Assembly: GCA_905201895.1 (NCBI GenBank)
Contig: CAJKPX010000033.1
Location: forward strand, 1 to 20,792
Origin: an uncultured Eubacteriales bacterium
GTDB taxonomy: Bacteria; Bacillota; Clostridia; Oscillospirales; CAG-272
Length of the DNA stretch: 20,792 nt
Reading direction: 5' to 3'
Shown: positions 6,425 to 12,978 of the stretch, piece after piece
Numbering within the stretch: the first letter of the stretch is position 1
Layout: each line of letters begins with the position of its first letter
Position numbers and translations under genes: made by a program
Notes under the pieces: generated by a model
Seen by the model: only the letters and a program-made list of their open reading frames with translations
Told to the model about the DNA's origin: nothing
Database searches by the model: none

Positions 6425-6931
6425 TCAGGTCTTCCAGCCCTCGGCGTTTCGTGCGAGAATGGTCATGCGGCAGTGCTCTGCCTGCGCGCCGTGAATTTCG
6501 ATGAGATAGTCGAGCTCGATCACGCCGTCGGTGAGCAGGCGGTTGTCAACGCGAAGCGTGTGCACGCAAACCTGAAAGGAGGAGAAGGGGGTGTCGTAGA
6601 TGCTGAAATGCCGCTTGCCCTGCTCGAACACAAGCGCGGTTTTCACGGTGCCCGTGCGCATCATCGAGACGAGTCCCGGTGTGCTGCGGTCAAAGCCAAC
6701 CGACGTGACCGAGCCCTCCATGCCGCTCAATTCGCCTTCGTCGTAGACGAGCTCCACGCGCGTTTTGCCCGTGACCAGCCGCCCCTCCAGAATCATATCG
6801 GTGGGCTCGGGCATTTCGGGCAGCTCGATCGGTTCCTCGTCGGGGATCGGAGCGCCCTCCTCGTCAAACAGGTCCTCGGGAACCTCGGTGCGTGCCGAGC
6901 GGATCGTGATCATTACGTTTCGTTTTGTCAT
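6425..6931 (-). CDS. DUF1934 (YwiB-like) beta-barrel protein
   Basis: A 168-residue protein that I recognise as DUF1934, a small cytosolic calycin-like beta-barrel family widespread in Firmicutes with no settled function. Family features seen are VELVYDEGEL, GSVTSVGFDR, PGLVSMMRTGTVKTALVFE, FSIYDTPF and a closing IELDYLIEIHGAQAEHCRMTI. An acidic Pro/Glu-rich N-terminal segment (residues 17-45) extends the usual start. The start ATG overlaps the stop of nudF in an ATGA (6928-6931), so the two are translationally coupled. This pairing does not reveal function but places it in a housekeeping two-gene operon ending at the bidirectional terminator. Confidence 0.88.
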   Translation of the reverse strand: MTKRNVMITIRSARTEVPEDLFDEEGAPIPDEEPIELPEMPEPTDMILEGRLVTGKTRVELVYDEGELSGMEGSVTSVGFDRSTPGLVSMMRTGTVKTALVFEQGKRHFSIYDTPFSSFQVCVHTLRVDNRLLTDGVIELDYLIEIHGAQAEHCRMTILARNAEGWKT

Positions 6932-7515
6932 GGCGTTGGAATAAACTCCTTTGATGCGCGTCGGCGCAGAATTTCGTTGACCTTGAGCACGGCAACCTGC
7001 GTTTTGCCGTCGGTTATCTCGCCCGCGAGCACGCGGTTGACAAGCTCGGAGAGCGGAATGCGAACGATGTTGAGAAATTCGTCATCGTCAAAATCGGTTT
7101 CGCCGTAGTGCAGACCCTCGGCGAGGTAGAGGTCGATTTTCTCGTCGAGAATAGCAGGCGTGGAGCGGAACAGACCGAGATAGGTCAGGGAGTCGCAGGT
7201 GGTGCCGGTCTCCTCGCGTAGCTCGCGCAGCGCGGCGCTCACGTGGTCCTCGGTGGTGCTGTCGAGCTTGCCCGCAGGGATTTCGGTCATTACGCGACGG
7301 TGCGCGTGACGGTACTGACGCACGCAGATCACCTCGCCCTCAGCCGTGAGCGGAAGGACGGCAACCGCGCCGATGTGCTTGACGTATTCGCGCACACCCT
7401 CGGCTCCGTCGGGCTGAGAGACGCGGTCGACGTAGAGGTGTACAACCGAGCCGTCGTACACAAGCTCCGAGGCGATGCATTCCTCGCGCAGCTCCTGATC
7501 GGTATATGTTTTCAT
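6928..7515 (-). CDS. nudF: NUDIX hydrolase, ADP-ribose pyrophosphatase type
   Basis: A 195-residue NUDIX enzyme, probably hydrolysing ADP-ribose to AMP and ribose 5-phosphate in the cytosol. Metal-binding residues lie in the box starting at PAGKLD and ending RELREETG. The spacing is G-x6-E rather than the classic G-x5-E, a one-residue insertion in the loop that leaves the REL-EE-G helix intact. The upstream VRQYRHAHRRVMTEIPAGKL segment is typical of the ADP-ribose pyrophosphatase subfamily (the RQYR motif). Start ATG follows GAGGTAAT, and a promoter sits 35 nt upstream. It is the first gene of a pair with DUF1934 (4-bp overlap) and is divergent from tcdA. Related sugar-nucleotide substrates cannot be excluded. 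Confidence 0.92.
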   Translation of the reverse strand: MKTYTDQELREECIASELVYDGSVVHLYVDRVSQPDGAEGVREYVKHIGAVAVLPLTAEGEVICVRQYRHAHRRVMTEIPAGKLDSTTEDHVSAALRELREETGTTCDSLTYLGLFRSTPAILDEKIDLYLAEGLHYGETDFDDDEFLNIVRIPLSELVNRVLAGEITDGKTQVAVLKVNEILRRRASKEFIPTP

Positions 7516-7549
7516 ATATTACCTCGCTGATAGGAATTGATACCCCTAT

Positions 7550-7578
7550 ATTATACACCGATGCACGCGATTTGTAAA
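7550..7578 (-). promoter_or_regulatory. Sigma-A type promoter for nudF-DUF1934
   Basis: On the minus strand, TTTACA (7578-7573), 17-bp spacer, TATAAT (7555-7550). Confidence 0.8.
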
Positions 7579-7585
7579 GAAGGTA

Positions 7586-7614
7586 TTGCAAAAAAGATGA
7601 TTTTCTGTTATACT
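7586..7614 (+). promoter_or_regulatory. Sigma-A type promoter for tcdA
   Basis: TTGCAA (7586-7591), 17-bp spacer ending TGT, TATACT (7609-7614). Its -35 box is 7 bp from the divergent nudF -35 box, so the two polymerases probably compete. Confidence 0.75.
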
Positions 7615-7650
7615 GTATAGAGAAAAAGACAAGGCGACGGGAGGACGAAA

Positions 7651-8379
7651 ATGGCGCACAGAGAGGAAACGGTACGCACCGAGATGCTGCTCGGGGCGGC
7701 AGGTATGGAGAAGCTGAGAGAGGCACGCGTGGCGGTTTTTGGTGTTGGCGGCGTTGGTGGCCACGTTTGCGAGGCGCTTGCCCGTGCGGGTGTTGGCGCG
7801 ATCGACCTCTTTGACAACGATACGGTTTCGATCTCCAACGTTAACCGACAGATCATTGCCCTGCATTCCACGGTGGGCAGACCCAAGGTGGAGGTGATGC
7901 GTGAGCGCATTGCCGATATCAACCCCGACTGCCGCGTGCGCGCACATCAGGTCTTTTACCTGCCCGAGAACGCCGATGACTATCCGCTGGAGGGGTATTC
8001 CTATATTGCCGACGCGGTGGATACGGTTGCGGCAAAGCTCGAGCTTGCCGTTCGTGCCGAACGTGCGGGCGTGCCGCTGATTTCCTCGATGGGAACGGGG
8101 AATAAGGCTGACCCCACGCGCTTTCGCGTGACCGACATTACCAAAACCGAGGGGTGCCCCCTGGCGCGTGTGATGCGACGTGAGCTTCGCGCACGCGGTG
8201 TCAAGCACCTCAAGGTGGTGTTCTCGGACGAGCCCGCCATGCCGCGCCCCGCCGATGCCCCCGCCGAGCCCGCAAGCACAGACGGACCCCGCCGTGCCAC
8301 CCCTGGTTCCTTTTCCTTCGTCCCCTCGGTTGCAGGGCTGATCATGGCAGGCGTGATTATTCGGGAACTGACGGAGTGA
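7651..8379 (+). CDS. tcdA: tRNA threonylcarbamoyladenosine dehydratase (ThiF/E1-like)
   Basis: A 242-residue E1-like adenylating enzyme of the TcdA (CsdL/YgdL) branch, which uses ATP to cyclise t6A37 of ANN-decoding tRNAs to ct6A. The nucleotide-binding loop GVGGVGG is at residues 31-37, followed by LFDNDTVSISNVNRQ with the conserved Asp and the Asn-Arg-Gln of the family. Later come the YIADAVDTVAAK loop, ISSMGTGNKADPT and a terminal FVPSVAGLIMAGVIIREL helix, all usual for TcdA. A Pro/Ala-rich insertion (PADAPAEPASTDGP, about residues 207-221) sits before the last helix. The protein is slightly shorter than the ~268-residue E. coli enzyme. Start ATG follows GGGAGG. No terminator is obvious after the stop. 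Confidence 0.92.
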   Translation: MAHREETVRTEMLLGAAGMEKLREARVAVFGVGGVGGHVCEALARAGVGAIDLFDNDTVSISNVNRQIIALHSTVGRPKVEVMRERIADINPDCRVRAHQVFYLPENADDYPLEGYSYIADAVDTVAAKLELAVRAERAGVPLISSMGTGNKADPTRFRVTDITKTEGCPLARVMRRELRARGVKHLKVVFSDEPAMPRPADAPAEPASTDGPRRATPGSFSFVPSVAGLIMAGVIIRELTE

Positions 8380-8435
8380 CGGTTTATGCCTGCTTTTTTA
8401 CAATACTGATCCTACCCCGACTTCCAATTCCGAGG

Positions 8436-8508
8436 GTCATTCTTGAGCAGAAAAGTGCGAGCACTTTAGCGACACGCAAGCGGTGTCGCGCTCCGCTCGC
8501 GAAGAATC
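8436..8508. repeat. Nested three-hairpin element, repeat-like
   Basis: The outer arms ATTCTTGAGC (8439-8448) and GCTC...AAGAAT (8495-8507, with a GCG bulge) enclose two hairpins: AAAGTGC/GCACTTT (8452-8458, 8461-8467) and GCGACAC/GTGTCGC (8469-8475, 8483-8489). The design is a three-way junction that can form on either strand. The outer sequence resembles the GATTCTTCGCTCCGCTCAGAATGAC-like interspersed repeats I have seen in gut Clostridia. Only one copy is in the window, so repeat status is inference. Confidence 0.5.
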
Positions 8509-8538
8509 TTCTAACCTTCTTCTTTTCTTGGAAAACGA

Positions 8539-9819
8539 TTAAAAAACATAGTTCGATACACAGTCATACCAATGCACGTAGGTCTCACCGTTGATGGTGA
8601 GGCTTTCGTTTTCAGGGAGTATGTCGGTCCAAAGCTTGCCATAACGATGGAAAGCCCAATCATTCTTATTAAATCTGCGCCAGAGAACCGTGCGTCCGTT
8701 TGAGTCAAGATATTGCTCGGACGCAACACCGTCGTTAAAGCACTGAATATCCATTACACAAACCGTGTCATAGGATTTGTCACCGATGGTGACGGTATAT
8801 CTGCCCACAATATCCAATGTTTCTTTCTCGGTTTGTCCGGTCACGGTATTTCCATGACGGCAAAGTAAGCCTTTTGCGTGCAGATTCACCTCGTTTCCGC
8901 AGTTGTTTTCCCCAAACCCCCAATTATCAAGAAAATCTGCGCCGTCGAGGAAGGTATAGACCTTGCGGACACCGTTTTCCACGTGGCTTTCGGCAAGATA
9001 TCGGCAATGCGTGTCGGTAAGCTGTGCCACAAAACGACGCTCCATGCGATCTACTGCGCCCGTGCGGTAGTAGTCCTCGGCGCCATATTGAATTGCCGAA
9101 ATCTCAATTCCTTCGATTCCGTGAATTTCAGCCTTGCCGACTGCCTTCATTTCGGTATATTCGGTGCGTTTGCGTGAGGGCATGTCATAAAGCCCCCACA
9201 CCAGTGATTCACCCATGCGAGGAACAAATTGCCATCCTTGAAGCTCCTCCCACCTGACCGAAAACGGCGCTCGATCGGAGCGTTCAATTTTATATGTAGG
9301 CAATACTTGAGGTAATTTTTTCATCTTGTTTTCTCCTTTTTCCCGATGTGGATATTGTTGTTTGAATTTCTGTTTTGCATAATGCAGGCGGCTCTTAACC
9401 GTTCCAAGTGGCAGACATAGCTGTGTTGCAATTTGTTCTTGCGTCATGTCACGAAAAAAATAGAGGTATAAGATTTGTTTTTCCCTTGAGTCCAATGATT
9501 CCAAGGTGTCTCGCACGAGCTCTCGCTCAACCACACCGAGTCTGCCGACTGCAGGCACCGTTTCCGATATCATATCTAAAGAAAGCGGCGGGATGTTTTT
9601 TGCTTGACGCCTGTAATAATCTGTGCACTTGTGTCGGGCAATTCCGATCAGCCATGCCTTAAACGCATCGTGATTTTTCAAGGATGCAAATTGAACGGTC
9701 GCGGTGAGACAAACGTCCTGAATAATATCCTCCGCATCCTGCCAATTGTGAATCTTGAATTTTACATAGTGCTCAAGTGTTGAAAAATGGATTTGCAAAA
9801 GTGCTTCTAATTCATGCAT
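8539..9819 (-). CDS. ECF-type sigma-70 factor fused to a large unknown C-terminal domain
   Basis: A 426-residue protein. Residues 1-155 are an extracytoplasmic-function sigma factor. Region 2 includes HNWQDAEDIIQDVCLTA and HDAFKAWLIGIARHKCTDYYRR. Region 4 includes LDSREKQILYLYFFRDMT, then EQIATQLCLPLGTVKSRL as helix-turn-helix. From residue 166 (MKKLPQVLPTYKIERSD) a ~260-residue domain of unknown fold follows. It has no TM segment, many aromatic residues and many short strands. The junction carries an ideal internal ribosome site and ATG, so the C-terminal domain may also be made alone. No anti-sigma gene is adjacent, so the extension may regulate the sigma part, as in other ECF groups with C-terminal extensions. 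Start ATG follows AAAGGAGG. An ECF-like promoter lies upstream. Confidence 0.88.
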   Translation of the reverse strand: MHELEALLQIHFSTLEHYVKFKIHNWQDAEDIIQDVCLTATVQFASLKNHDAFKAWLIGIARHKCTDYYRRQAKNIPPLSLDMISETVPAVGRLGVVERELVRDTLESLDSREKQILYLYFFRDMTQEQIATQLCLPLGTVKSRLHYAKQKFKQQYPHREKGENKMKKLPQVLPTYKIERSDRAPFSVRWEELQGWQFVPRMGESLVWGLYDMPSRKRTEYTEMKAVGKAEIHGIEGIEISAIQYGAEDYYRTGAVDRMERRFVAQLTDTHCRYLAESHVENGVRKVYTFLDGADFLDNWGFGENNCGNEVNLHAKGLLCRHGNTVTGQTEKETLDIVGRYTVTIGDKSYDTVCVMDIQCFNDGVASEQYLDSNGRTVLWRRFNKNDWAFHRYGKLWTDILPENESLTINGETYVHWYDCVSNYVF

Positions 9820-9861
9820 ACGTACCCTCCTTTACAAAAACTGAAACCGATTTCATAGATA

Positions 9862-9889
9862 TAGTCGAAAAAATATGTCAAAAGGTTCA
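9862..9889 (-). promoter_or_regulatory. ECF-like promoter, probable autoregulation of the sigma fusion
   Basis: On the minus strand, TGAACC (9889-9884), followed directly by TTTT, then CGACTA (9867-9862) after 16 bp. This resembles the TGAAC-N16-CGTCTA style recognised by Gram-positive ECF sigma factors. It ends 42 bp before the ATG. A TTGACA (9880-9875) inside the spacer lacks a good -10 partner. Confidence 0.5.
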
Positions 9890-9897
9890 ATGTAGCG

Positions 9898-9933
9898 AAA
9901 AAAGAGGCTATCCCAAGCTTGAGATAGCCTCTT
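9898..9933 (-). terminator. Intrinsic terminator of ldhA
   Basis: AGAGGCTATC (9903-9912) pairs with GATAGCCTCT (9923-9932). On the minus strand the hairpin runs into six T's (plus-strand A's at 9898-9903). Confidence 0.85.
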
Positions 9934-9939
9934 AAAAGA

Positions 9940-10971
9940 TCAGAAGCACTTGGACAGCCTATGCTGTCTGCAATCGTCGGTTTTGCCGCAATGGTAGCAG
10001 AGCTCGTTCTCGCAGGTGCCGTTTTTGGCGTAGGTGACGAGGTTCTTCACCGTGGTCTCGGCGATGTTGCCGAGTGCCTCCTCGGTGAGGAACGCCTGGT
10101 GCGAGGTGACGATCACGTTTGGCATCGAGATCAGGCGCGCGAGGGTGTCGTCCTCGATGATGTGCCCCGAAAAGTCCTCGAAGAAAATGTCGGACTCCTC
10201 CTCGTAAACATCGAGGCACGCCGCGCCGACCTTGCGCGATTTGATGCCTGCAAGCAGCGCCTCGGTGTCGATCAGCGCGCCGCGCGAGGTGTTGAGGATC
10301 ACAACGCCCTTTTTCATCTGCGCAATGCTCTCGCCGTTGATCATGTGGCGCGTTTCCTCGGTGAGCGGGCAATGGAGCGAGATGATATCGCTCTTTGCAA
10401 AGAGCTCGTCGGGGGTCACGTATTCGATGCCCGCGTCCTTGGCAGGGTATTTATCATATGCCAGCACATGCATGCCAAAGCCGCGGCAGATGTCGATGAA
10501 CACGCGGCCGATCTTGCCCGTACCCACAACGCCAACCGTTTTGCCGTGCAGGTCGAAGCCCGTGAGCCCGTTGAGACTGAAATTAAAGTCCTTGGTGCGG
10601 ATATACGCCTTGTGGATGCGGCGAATCGAGGTGAGCAGCATCGCCATGGCATGCTCGGCAACGGCGTAGGGCGAGTAGGCGGGAACGCGCATGACGTGGA
10701 TTTTTCCAAAGGCATGACGCACGTCCACGTTGTTAAAGCCCGCGCAGCGCAGAGCGATCACGCGCACGCCAAGGCGATAGAGCTCGTCGATCACGGCTGC
10801 GTTGACTGTATCGTTAACGAACACGCAAACACCGTCGAAGCCGCGTGCCAGGTCCACGGTGTCCTCGTTGAGCTTGGTTTCAAAAAATTTGAAGGCTACA
10901 CCATAGTCTGCGCCGTATTTTTCAAAAGCGGGGATGTCGTACGATTTGGTATCAAAAAAAGCAATTTTCAT
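9940..10971 (-). CDS. ldhA: D-lactate dehydrogenase (D-2-hydroxyacid dehydrogenase family)
   Basis: A 343-residue NAD-dependent D-isomer 2-hydroxyacid dehydrogenase, most likely reducing pyruvate to D-lactate for redox balance in fermentation. The Rossmann motif GVVGTGKIG (GxGxxG at 150-155) is followed by an Asp (AYDKYP, D173) that selects NAD. The catalytic triad is visible as Arg in NTSRGALID (R230), Glu in LDVYEEE (E259) and His in VTSHQAFLT (H291). VPAYSPYAVAEHAMAMLL is the family substrate and hinge segment. Start ATG 10969-10971 follows GAGGAG. An in-frame start 48 bp upstream lacks a ribosome site and is rejected. The last 24 residues carry five Cys (positions 320, 325, 328, 334, 342), an unusual tail. 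The gene follows ibrB by 90 bp on the same strand, and no strong promoter was found in the gap. Confidence 0.93.
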   Translation of the reverse strand: MKIAFFDTKSYDIPAFEKYGADYGVAFKFFETKLNEDTVDLARGFDGVCVFVNDTVNAAVIDELYRLGVRVIALRCAGFNNVDVRHAFGKIHVMRVPAYSPYAVAEHAMAMLLTSIRRIHKAYIRTKDFNFSLNGLTGFDLHGKTVGVVGTGKIGRVFIDICRGFGMHVLAYDKYPAKDAGIEYVTPDELFAKSDIISLHCPLTEETRHMINGESIAQMKKGVVILNTSRGALIDTEALLAGIKSRKVGAACLDVYEEESDIFFEDFSGHIIEDDTLARLISMPNVIVTSHQAFLTEEALGNIAETTVKNLVTYAKNGTCENELCYHCGKTDDCRQHRLSKCF

Positions 10972-11061
10972 GAAGAACTCCTCTTTTTTGGATAGTATGT
11001 GCTTTTTTTCGCGTTTCATGCGAATTTTAAGAGGTGGGTAGGAGACGCGCGGGCGCGTGAG

Positions 11062-11649
11062 TCAAACCTCGTTGTCGGGCTCGCCGTCACCGATCGGCTC
11101 GGTGATCGGGAGCTGCTCCACCAGATCGCTCTCGGCGGGGCGCCACGCCTGCCCAAAATCAATGTCGCGGAAGAGCGCGGCAAGACCCGTGATTTGCTTG
11201 AGACGCAGAATTTCGTCGCGATCCATGCCGAGGTGCTTGGAGATCCATGCGTCGCTGCGGCCGATATCGTGCAGATCGCGGATGATATTGCTCATCAGGT
11301 CTACGTCATGCGAGCCGCGTGCGCGATTGTGTCTGATTGTGCTTGCCATGCGTCCCGCGATCGGCTTGTCGATCACCGAAACGGGGAGCTTTCCTCCCTC
11401 GCGCTCGTAGATGTCGGGGTAATCGCGCATCACGCGGTAGCGGTGAAAGCCGTCCACGATCACGTAGACGTCCTTTTCCTTGTCATGGTAGCAAACGATC
11501 GGCATGGTGTAGCCGTCCTCGCGGATGCTATCGTAGAGCAGCTTGATCTCGGGCGGTGCCATCACGTTTGGGTTATAGTCATTGGGGGCGATCTTCTCGA
11601 TCGGAACGGCAATCACGCCGTAAACAGGACTGACGAATTTTTTAGTCAT
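11062..11649 (-). CDS. ibrB: ParB/sulfiredoxin-like protein, IbrB family
   Basis: A 195-residue protein with a ParB/Srx-type domain. An N-terminal VIAVPIEKIAPNDYNPN strand-loop is typical of the fold, then IREDGYTMPIVCY, then DGFHR (residues 66-70). A downstream RHNRARGSH box corresponds to the second ParB box. A helical C-terminal part (SKHLGMDRDEILRLKQITG) looks like the ParB helix-turn-helix. Related domains bind and hydrolyse CTP or ATP, or act as kinases. What IbrB does chemically is not known. With IbrA it was described in E. coli as a pair that activates immunoglobulin-binding eib genes. Its start ATG overlaps the ibrA stop in ATGA (11646-11649), which makes pair function likely. An in-frame start further upstream lies inside ibrA and is rejected. 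Confidence 0.85.
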   Translation of the reverse strand: MTKKFVSPVYGVIAVPIEKIAPNDYNPNVMAPPEIKLLYDSIREDGYTMPIVCYHDKEKDVYVIVDGFHRYRVMRDYPDIYEREGGKLPVSVIDKPIAGRMASTIRHNRARGSHDVDLMSNIIRDLHDIGRSDAWISKHLGMDRDEILRLKQITGLAALFRDIDFGQAWRPAESDLVEQLPITEPIGDGEPDNEV

Positions 11650-12959
11650 GGGATCATTTCTCCGTATCGTTCCTTGATTTTGTTGATGCGATGCTGCTCC
11701 TCCCGTGCCAGACCGAAGCCCATAAAGCGACACATGTGATCGTTTTTGAGGATGCAATAGCACATGCGCTTCCAGCTCGGCACGTCCTTGGATGACTTGA
11801 TATCGTCGGTGTTGTCAGGGATTTTATCGAGGAAGATCACGCGTGATTTTTTGTCGAGTGTGTAGTTGGAAACGCCGTTGCGTGCGATGCGGTAGCCGTG
11901 CTCCTCGAGCTCTCGGATGGTCTCCTCCGAGAGACCGCCCCCCGTTTTGTGCCAGAATTCGATCGACGTGTTGAATTTTTTGATGTAGTTGTTCCGCAGA
12001 CGCTCGGGGAGCGTTTCGAGCAGAAAGCGCGTGTAGGACTCCCAGGTGTGCCCTGCGGGGAGGGAGATATTGCGGTAGCCCATTGCCTTGGTGTGCCCGT
12101 AGATCGACGCGAAATTCACGCCACGAACGCGCCCGATCAGGCGCGTCCAGATTTCGGGGTCGATCACACGGTAGAGGTTGAGACTGTCGCGCGCGTATTC
12201 GTTGAAGGGCGACGCCACGCGCATCTGATCCACGGTGAGCCCTGCCTTGTAGTAGAGATCGTAGAGCGGATTGTAGTCATAGCCAAGTCGATCGTTTGCT
12301 ACCCAAACGTCGCTTGAGGTCCAATCGTAGAGCGGAGAGGCGCACCAAACGTCCTTGAATTGCTTGGTGATCCAGCATTCGCCCTGATAGCCGTAGCGCT
12401 TATTGAGAAAGCCGCTGTATCGCTGGAGAGACTCGTCGGCACGCATGCCGAGCAGGCAAACGGTTTTGCCGTTGCCGTGCGATTCCTTGTAGTAGCGACC
12501 GAACTGCTTGGCGAGGTCCTCCTGATGCATGCGGTAGCGATAATGCGGAAAGGGATTGTCGAGGTTGATTACATAGGGAGCTTTTGGCATCGGGCGCACC
12601 CATGCGTCGCGCTTTTTGTCATCCCAGGGATACCAGAACATCTCATAGCTGCTGAGCGCCGTGCGCGTTGCCATCGGCAGGCAAACCCAATAGGGCTCTA
12701 CCTCGTTCTTGATGCGCTCAAAGGTACGGGTGACGTATTCGGTGGTTACGGTATATTGCGCCTCGAAATCCTGGTGAAAGACGCCAACGGTGCGGTCGGG
12801 CGCGTGGCGGCGTCGGTAGTCGAGGACGAGGTTGAGAAGCAGCCCGCTGTCCTTACCGCCACTGAAGGAGACGTAGATATTGTCGAATTCGCGAAAGATG
12901 TAGGCAAGCCGCTCCTGTGTGGCTTCATAAACATTTTTTGGAAGATACTCTTTTTTCAC
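11646..12959 (-). CDS. ibrA: PAPS-reductase-like PP-loop protein, IbrA family (DUF3440)
   Basis: A 437-residue PP-loop ATP-pyrophosphatase of the phosphoadenosine phosphosulfate reductase superfamily. The PP-loop SGGKDSG is at residues 33-39. LLGMRADESLQR is the second family motif, and ITKQFKDVWCASPLYDWTSSDVW is typical of the reductase core. The long C-terminal region ends with a Cys cluster (C400, C402, C410 in KRMCYCILKNDHMCRFMGFG). This length and tail match IbrA/DUF3440 rather than assimilatory CysH (~230-300 aa). The enzyme should activate a substrate by adenylation, but the substrate is unknown. Start is a GTG (12957-12959) with AAAGGAG 7 nt upstream. The gene begins 19 bp after the exporter stop and overlaps ibrB by four bases, so it belongs to the Fur-led operon. 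Confidence 0.87.
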   Translation of the reverse strand: MKKEYLPKNVYEATQERLAYIFREFDNIYVSFSGGKDSGLLLNLVLDYRRRHAPDRTVGVFHQDFEAQYTVTTEYVTRTFERIKNEVEPYWVCLPMATRTALSSYEMFWYPWDDKKRDAWVRPMPKAPYVINLDNPFPHYRYRMHQEDLAKQFGRYYKESHGNGKTVCLLGMRADESLQRYSGFLNKRYGYQGECWITKQFKDVWCASPLYDWTSSDVWVANDRLGYDYNPLYDLYYKAGLTVDQMRVASPFNEYARDSLNLYRVIDPEIWTRLIGRVRGVNFASIYGHTKAMGYRNISLPAGHTWESYTRFLLETLPERLRNNYIKKFNTSIEFWHKTGGGLSEETIRELEEHGYRIARNGVSNYTLDKKSRVIFLDKIPDNTDDIKSSKDVPSWKRMCYCILKNDHMCRFMGFGLAREEQHRINKIKERYGEMIP

Positions 12960-12978
12960 AAAAGCTCCTTTCGAGGGG

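Noticed and set aside
9961..10995. 344-aa plus-strand frame opposite ldhA
   Set aside because: Antisense of a gene with a complete catalytic triad. No start signals and no known domain.
11040..11061. GC-rich ACGCGC/GCGCGT palindrome after ibrB as a terminator
   Set aside because: The loop would be too small and no T-run follows on the minus strand, so termination cannot be argued.
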